The notes beneath the pieces are model-generated. The model was not told the DNA's origin. It saw only the letters and a program-made list of their open reading frames with translations, and made no database searches. The position numbers were made by a program, and so were the translations under genes. DNA of 64,000 nucleotides from Dichetophora obliterata (Eukaryota; Arthropoda; Insecta; Diptera; Sciomyzidae). The stretch covers positions 21,145,651-21,209,650 of the forward strand of contig OY986440.1 in assembly GCA_963920525.1 (NCBI GenBank). Direction: 5' to 3'. Positions 57,702 to 64,000 of the stretch are shown piece after piece; within the stretch, counting starts at the first letter, position 1, and each line of letters begins with the position of its first letter.

Positions 57702-60159
57702 CTCTGTATAGAGTCAATCACTTAGCTGACTAGACAGTCTGTTTCGGAAATCGCTACATTTTCCTCTTCAGTAGTCTTTGAGTGTATATGCTGTGATCAA
57801 CTAACTCACTGTTTAAACTAGCATATGAATGTGCAGATTTTGGAATTCATTCTTATGAATTGTATGGCTGCTAATCATATGACATTTCAAAGCAGTAGGC
57901 TATTTATAGATCACCGCCATCAACTCTATCAAGGGTTGCCATCTGTTCTAGTTGCTTCTTCATTTATTTCAATATTCATTGGTGTTCGATAGTTTGTCGA
58001 AATGCACCATAGAAATGAAACGAGTTTTTGTTTCGCCAGAAAAAGTTTTTGCTTCGTTGATCACAGCTTATACACTCAAAGACTACTGAAGAGGAAAATG
58101 TAGCGATTTCCGAAACAGACTGCCTAGTCAGCTAAGTGATTGACTCTATACAGAGTTGTTGTTGTTGCCTTCATGAAAACTTACTTGATCTAAAGCTCAC
58201 AATCTTAATTCATGTAATTATTCAATAGATCATAAAAACTAATTGACGATAATTTATATTTGACTTCATCAAAATAATAAAAAAACTCTGTTTTTTTTCC
58301 AAACTTGGACCTGCAACAATTATTAACGGCTGAATTGTTTCTTTTAATTCATAGAAACGTTTTTTTTAAGTCTGATATTGCGTTTGCTAAATCAATAACG
58401 TCGCTTACATACAAAATGAATGAGTCCTTTGCGTCTTTGATGGTAAATTTCTGTTTTTTATTCTTTTTATGCTGCTGTTCTGCCGAGACTCTTTGATATG
58501 GTTTTATGACTGCATTTAAAAGAAGTATGATAACGCAGTCTCTTGCATCTGTAATACAAATAGAATAAATTTCTTAAAAATGAGGATGTTATAGTATCTT
58601 ACTATCATCGATAACTTCTTGAATGTTTCCAAGTAACTTCAACGATTCTTTTTCTTTTATGCTCTTTTTTAAGTACGGTATAGCCTTTACTAAAAATATT
58701 TGCCAGTTTGTGTACAATAAATGCTCTTTTCCGGGATGAATGTGCTGAAAGGCAATGTCAACCTGTTTAAAGCAAAAATAAATGTCAATTCAAAGATAAC
58801 AACAATATAATGACGATTTTTAACAAAAAAATTATTGAATCTAATTTTCTAAGAATACTGTAAGAATACTGTTCCGTCTGTAACAAGCGGTCTGTTTCCA
58901 TTTGACTATTACATCTTCACATGAGCTGTCATTGTATTTAAGCCAAAACTGGATGTTTTGCAGTTGCTCAATATTGAAATCTTCTTCAACCTTCTCTTCA
59001 GGAATGGGATCTTCTATACTTTCGTTCTCACGATTCTTAGTGTCATATTTGCGCAGCTTGTTTTTAACATTAAAATATCTATCATGCAGCTTTCCGCTGG
59101 GTCTTTTGTTTGTTTTTGATCGTGAAACGTAATATGTATCCTGAAATAAAATTTTATAGGAATTAAAGTTTATTATTTTTGTTGTGATAGTTTATAAGAA
59201 AATCAATACCGGTGATTCTCCTTCAAAGAAATCAGCGATTTTTTCATTGATCTTTTTTAAATCAGCTGGACATAGATTTGGATGTTTCGCTAGTACTGAG
59301 TCAATTATGCAATTTGCCACATCTTGTTGGTGAGATGGCTCTAACAATTTATTTTGTTCAAAAAATTCTAGCACTGATTTTCCCTTCGCTCTTTCGCGGA
59401 GTATTTCTTCAACATTAATCTACATATATTAGGAAATGAAATAATTATGGATTGCAATTATACATCTATAAATGAATGGATTTATTAAAGAACTGTAATA
59501 TTGATTTAATCCTTTAAAGGACAATTATTTCAAAAGTCTACATTTCTTTTCCAAAAAAACTGGGCCTTCCATACTCCCTTATTGGAGGGGGTATGGAGAT
59601 TTATTTAATTAATTAAAGAAATACATACCCCTGATGAATTGCTTGCAACATATATTGATGACGTTTTACTCTCTGGAGGATTTTTCTCATTTATCAAGTC
59701 CAATTTATCGAAAGATTGAAAGCGAGTGTATTCGGACGAAACTCCCTTAAAAATTTCGAAAAAATTATGCAAATGTTAGTAATTCTTTAAATGTTTTATT
59801 AATATGAAACATAATTAATGAATATATTTTGTTTTTACTTACAATTTCCTTTCTCCAGATGTAAAGCTTTGCTCGGAAAATAGCTTTTATTCCAACCTGC
59901 TCCAAGTGCGGAAATATTTGCTGTAAGTCTGCTTCTGTTAAAAATTTTAAAGCTTCAATTGTTATACCTGCCCCTGTTAAATATTTTGGATTTCAATCAG
60001 AAAAATTTATTTCACTTAAGAATTCAAACCGCGTAAAATTAGAAAAGTTGATTCTAAGTCCCAAGATTTTACAAGGTTAAACAGCGCAGCCTCATTTGGG
60101 TTTTTAACAAACACAATTTCACTTAACTCTTCAGCACTGAATAGATTCTCAGTTGCCAT
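57480..60159 (-). pseudogene. EnSpm accessory SAM-domain protein gene, multi-exon, MITE-interrupted
   Basis: Start MATENLFSAEELSEIVFV at 60159. Exon 1 (60030-60159) and exon 2 (59843-59973) join in phase 1 to give a SAM-like domain: LVKSWDLESTFLILRG, then AGITIEALKFLTEADLQQIF and FRAKLYIWRKEI. Later exons: about 59632-59747 (VSSEYTRFQSF), about 59210-59419 (LEFFEQNKLLEPSHQQDVAN), about 58890-59141 (DTYYVSRSKTNKRPSGKLHD), about 58608-58763 (VDIAFQHIHPGKEHLLYTNW) and about 58260-58550 (FTIKDAKDSFILYVSDVIDL, then ETIQPLIIVAGPSL). The end is split by the MITE at 57625-58244 and resumes SFLNALDLCF. Short poly-A/T frame slips near 58370 and 58290. I do not know its function. Confidence 0.7.
57625..58244. 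mobile_element. 620-bp foldback MITE inside the EnSpm element
   Basis: Left arm GAATTAAGATTGTGAGCTTT... (57625) and right arm inverse (to about 58213) match over about 190 bp. A direct repeat GACGATAATTTAT borders it (57612-57624, 58245-58257). Removing the insert and one repeat restores a continuous SAM-gene reading frame. A (CAA)n run lies in the left arm. Related fragments occur at 1500-1625. Confidence 0.85.
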
Positions 60160-61537
60160 ATTTTTTATTTGTTTTAATCTTACACATTCACTTAGACGAT
60201 GTTTATTTCACGTAAATGTTTAAAGTTACTGAATTTAATATATACTCATATATTTACTTTAATACCTGCGAATAAACTTATTTTTGCGAGTCAACCGGCG
60301 ACAACAAGGAAACTAAATGAAAGAACAAAAGAAAAAATTAGGTATACCAAATCAATTTCTAACTGTAAAATTTGAACATACGAACATTTCGAACAAACGC
60401 GATATGTTTGAGTCGAATAAGCTTTCGGTTTGTATAAAGAATAGTCAAACGTTGGAACGTTTGATTCAAACGCACGGGCTTTCTGTTCGAAATTCTTGTA
60501 CGTTTTTTAAAAATGAGGTCAAACGTTGAAGTGTTTGAGTCAAACCTATTAATGTTTGTTTGAACGTGATTTTCGTTAAAAAACTTAACTATAAAAATTT
60601 GAACAGTCAAACATTTGGTTAAAACGTTTTTTTTTATTGACTTAATAAAAATTGAATTTGAATGAAATACATCCACGTTTGCTTTGATTTTTATTTTATT
60701 TGAAATAATCACTGAAATATCAAATTTTTAGACATTCAATTCAAATGTAAATTTCAAACGTTGGTATTTTCAGAAAATCATTTAGCTTAAAAGGATTTTT
60801 GTTAGATTGAAAGTAAAATTTTTAAATCAACAGTTCTTTTTCAAAAATTACAGTCAAACGTGCACTACTTTTGATATAAAAACCACTTTTTCTCTCCGTG
60901 TACTTAAGTTTGTATGATTACTTTCGGGAACTGTACTAAAAATGGGCGTTATCGCTTTATAGACACACCCAGTTTTGAGAAATTATTAAAATTGACTACT
61001 GGGTCGATTGAACTAAAATTTTGGCTTAGTTTGTACGGTTACTGTCAGCAACTGCACTAAAAATTGATTTCCCCTCCCCCCTTTTACCGCCCCCTAACCA
61101 ATGAAAATGTTTTATTTCAAAGGTTTGAGTCGTATTAGACAAACATTTTGTAATTTAGTTCATATGGCTACTCTCGGTAAGTGTAGTAAAAATGGACCTG
61201 TCTCACTTTAGTTAAACTTACTTTTCGGGGGGTCAGCGTGGAGTGAAGCAAAGCTTAAGCTAAAGTAAGCTGAAATTTTGACAGTCGATTTGTTTCGAGT
61301 GCGAGATGTTTTAAGAGAAATAACGTTGGCGCACCCCTTTTTACCGCTTACAAAACAACAAAAATGCTATATTTCGCACGGTTTTGATCGTTATAGACTA
61401 AAATTTGATAATTTAGTTTATATGGTTGCTTTCGGCAGCTATACTGAAAATGGTGAATATATTTGACTTTTCTTGACATTTTCGTATATGGCAGTGAGGC
61501 GGTCTGTGTCAGAACAACGTGTGCCGGGGAATGCTAG

Positions 61538-61787
61538 TAAGGTTTTAATAACTTGCTTCGTTCGTATGTATGCATGTATGTATGTATAGATGTATAGATG
61601 AGATGACGAAATCAATAACAAGTAAAAGCAAAAACAATATCATTTCGTGGCAAGCTAGCAACAACGATGTAAAGCGTATACTCGTATCACGAGAATATGC
61701 GTTGACGTTTTAAATGAAGAAATACCCAGCGTTTAAAAATTTCTAATATTTTTCATTTCCTATGCTGCGGCTGAAACTTATGCTTCT
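61538..61787. other. Nothing recognised; short ATGT repeats
   Basis: TAACTTGCTTCGTTCG followed by ATGTATG repeats at 61560-61590 matches 46.83 kb and may belong to a Helitron family border. Confidence 0.4.
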
Positions 61788-62618
61788 AAATCAAACAGAC
61801 GCAGTCAAAGCAAAAGCAAAAAATATATCTGATAGACTGCGAAGAAGCACTTCAGCAGTCGACAGTTTCAGCAGTTTTTGTTTTGACTGATTGAAATTGT
61901 GAACAAAATCGAAAGTCGAAGCAACAGCAACTGTTCAGCGTTTGAAAGTCGAATCAGCATCAGTTTTTCAACAGTCGAAGCAGACTGTTTTTCTTTTATG
62001 CTTTGTGCTGATACATTTGTTTGATCGCTTTCTTGCCAATTTTTTTTTGCTTTTCAATCGCAAATAGCTTTTCAGTTGGACACTAGGGTGAACCCTAAAA
62101 ATGTGGTTTTTAGTTTGTACTGTTTGTGTATGTGCTGGCTATATATAAGGGGTCGCTGATTTCGTATCTGATGTAAGAATTTCAAAAAAATGTTTTGACA
62201 CAAAGGTGGAGTCAAAAAATGTGTTCTTGTGTCAAAAGTGTCAAGAAAGCTTTTTGAAATTTGACATCAGATTCTGCCAGCACATACATAGTATAAAACA
62301 AAAAAACACATTTATAGGGTTCACCTTAGTGTCCTATCGAAGAGCGATTTACGATTGAAAAGCAAAAAAATTGGCACGAAAGCGATTAAACAAATGTATC
62401 AGCACAAAGCATAAAAGCAAAACAGTCTGCGACGACTGTTGAATAACTGATGCTGCTTCGAATTTCAAAATTTTAACAGCTGCTGTTGCTTCGACTTTCG
62501 ATTTTGTTCACTGTTTCAGTCAATCAAAACAAAAACTGCTGAAACTGTCGACTGCTGAAGTGCTTCGCAGCCCATCAGATAGTTTTTTGCTTTTGCTTTG
62601 ACTGCGACTGTTTGATTT
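61788..62618. mobile_element. Large palindrome (foldback element), ~400-bp arms
   Basis: The left end AAATCAAACAGACGCAGTCA and right end inverse (GACTGCGACTGTTTGATTT) match. Arms stay paired inward through GTCGACAGTTTCAGCAG-type words, CACAAAGCATAAAAG, GACACTAGGGTGAACCCT and TGTGCTGGC to a centre near 62200. No ORF. Confidence 0.88.
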
Positions 62619-63189
62619 TTCTCAAGCACAAGTTAAAGCAGTAGTAAGTTTTGAATTTATGGAAACAGTGATTGCTTTAAAAAGCAATAATTTTACGACT
62701 TTTGCTACTTTGACTGCAGCAATTTAATCACTTGAAATAACTATTAATATTAGTATGATAAAGAATTATAATAATGAAATGTTAAAACCTGCGTTTGTTA
62801 ATACTTTTAATGTTGAAATGATATTGATTCATATCAAAATGATTGTTTTTACGTTTTATTCCAAATCACAAAACTAACGTTTAACACTATTAAATCCATA
62901 GTTATATTTTTGGCGGAAGTTTTAAAGTTGCCAATTGAAAGAAATAATAATTATTCACATCATTTTTAAGCCTAAAAATTAAATTATCGAAATGTTAAAA
63001 ACGATTAGAGTTCATATCAAATATGTTCAAATTTCACATTTTTTTAAACCTCCATTTCGGATAACCGGTATTGCAAATTGCGGTTTTCCACCGAAACTAA
63101 AAACCGAAGAAAAACACCGGTTTATAAGAAAACTTTTTTTTCCATTTTTTTGTACCTTTTTTTCCACACTTCACTCTTCATTTATGTTT
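62619..63189. other. Nothing recognised
   Basis: AT-rich sequence. A 95-codon ORF at 62992-63279 overlaps the next palindrome and has no recognisable domain. Confidence 0.4.
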
Positions 63190-63850
63190 AAGGTATCATT
63201 ACAGTTTCGGATAGGAAAAAGTAAGCAATGTTCTAAAGTTAATAACTTGGGCCCTTTATTAGATATTACATTATATTAGATATTAGATATAATCAAACAT
63301 TTTGTTTTAAAAAATTTGTACATCCTTGAAAATTGGAAAAAAATGTACATAATTTGTATGACTTATAGATGGCGCCAAAGTGAAGTGCTCAAAAATCCGG
63401 TGTCCATACGGCGGACAGTTAATCTCTGGCATGGGAAGTTTGAAATAAAAACACAAAAAAGCTTATTAAAGAGGGCCTTCCGCCCAGTAATCTTCCAAAT
63501 ATTTAAAAAAAATTGAAGAAAAAAAATTGGGCAATATTTAAAAAAAATCGACCTTTGCTACTGCCTATTCTCTAATGTTAGTAAAGAAAATAAAATAAGG
63601 GTTTTCAAAATCGGCCGAGCCAATCCTGAGATTAACTGCACGCCAATGGAAAAATATTGTTTCAGGAAAAACGCGTTTAAAATTTTTTATTATTATGAAA
63701 AATATTTTTTTAATGTTTTTTTCAATCTTCAAGGATGTACAAATTTTTAAAAACGAAATGTATGTTTATATCTAATAAAGGGCCCAAGTTAATAACTTTA
63801 ATTGCTTACTTTTTCCCTATCCGAAACTGTAATGATACCTAAAAATTTCT
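63190..63850. mobile_element. Palindromic MITE, ~130-bp arms
   Basis: AGGTATCATTACAGTTTCGG...TTGGGCCCTTTATTAGATAT...TTTGTACATCCTTGAA at the left pairs with the inverse series at 63720-63842. The centre holds unrelated AT-rich sequence. Confidence 0.85.
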
Positions 63851-64000
63851 TATTTTGTTCTATTTTTTGTAAATTGGCAATGTTCATTTACCATCGCCGC
63901 CTTTCTGTCAGGGTTGCTTGGTTGATAAATTCTCGTTTTTGGTTTTTGGCATTTTCCACCGGTGTTGCGGTTTTTTTCCTTCTAAAAAAGTACCGAAAAC

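Larger units (their letters stand above)
54645..60900 (-). mobile_element. EnSpm/CACTA-type transposon, 6.26 kb
   Basis: Left terminus CAAGCAAAAAAAAGTGAC and right terminus (inverse) CACGGAGAGAAAAAGTGG align imperfectly, and TA abuts both ends (54643-54644, 60901-60902). Subterminal regions on both sides are dense in CAAACGTTTGA-like words, typical of EnSpm. Two minus-strand genes lie inside: a SAM-domain protein (60159 to about 57480) and a zinc-finger tnp2-like transposase (57471 to about 55490). Both are damaged. Confidence 0.82.
54180..61537 (+). mobile_element. Helitron split by an EnSpm element
   Basis: 5' end TCTATATATATAAAAAGCAA with ACTACTGGACCGATTGATCT at 54180, and 3' end AACGTGTGCCGGGGAATGCTAG at 61537. 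Both arms carry the same tandem-unit vocabulary (CGCCCCCTTTTTCCGCCCAC, TTAGTTTGTATGGTTACTGTC-like). Subtracting the nested 6.26-kb element leaves about 1.1 kb, a normal non-autonomous size. Confidence 0.78.

Overview
This window looks like AT-rich, transposon-dense genomic DNA from a higher fly (Diptera, Schizophora; possibly a tephritid fruit fly, but the species cannot be fixed from sequence alone). Two host genes are visible, arranged tail to tail. Nearly everything else is intron or intergenic DNA filled with mobile elements, many nested inside one another.

Plus strand, left edge to 34.2 kb: the 3' part of a Z-disc scaffold gene of the Zasp/PDLIM family, most like Zasp66 because it ends without LIM domains. 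Five exons join in phase (4476-4643, 12123-12404, 21787-22256, 22327-22447, 33321-34174). A sixth, very glutamine-rich exon (about 28043-29164) has the same phase at both ends and behaves like a skippable cassette. The PDZ-coding 5' exons must lie left of the window. Introns hold an 11-bp satellite, CACTA-like and LTR elements, a 274-bp CA repeat 46 bp from an acceptor, a CR1/Jockey-like LINE, Helitrons, a TTAA-flanked transposon with a nearly intact transposase, and several large palindromic (foldback) elements.

Minus strand, 42.2 to 35.7 kb: the 3' half of a kainate-type ionotropic glutamate receptor gene, from the end of the amino-terminal domain through S1, M1-pore, M3, S2, M4 and the C-terminus. 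It has two interchangeable M1-pore exons. The upstream one (41172-41429) encodes Arg (CGG) at the Q/R site. The downstream one (36867-37541) encodes Gln and carries 139 extra residues. Only one set of flanking exons exists, so they are best explained as mutually exclusive exons giving Q-type and R-type channels from one gene. The ligand-binding and amino-terminal exons upstream of 42160 were not found, so the rest of the window is probably a very long intron of this receptor or its upstream flank.

Right side, 42.2 to 64 kb: almost wholly transposable elements. A four-level nest lies at 42.7-45.6 kb (foldback > CACTA-like > hAT MITE > piggyBac-like MITE). Tandem-repeat Helitrons lie at 45.8-50.4 kb and a Tc1 element with perfect-looking inverted repeats at 51.3-53.0 kb. 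A 7.4-kb Helitron (54180-61537) is split by a 6.26-kb EnSpm/CACTA-type element (54645-60900). That element encodes a SAM-domain protein and a zinc-finger tnp2-like transposase, and it is itself interrupted by a 620-bp foldback MITE. Two more long palindromes end the window.
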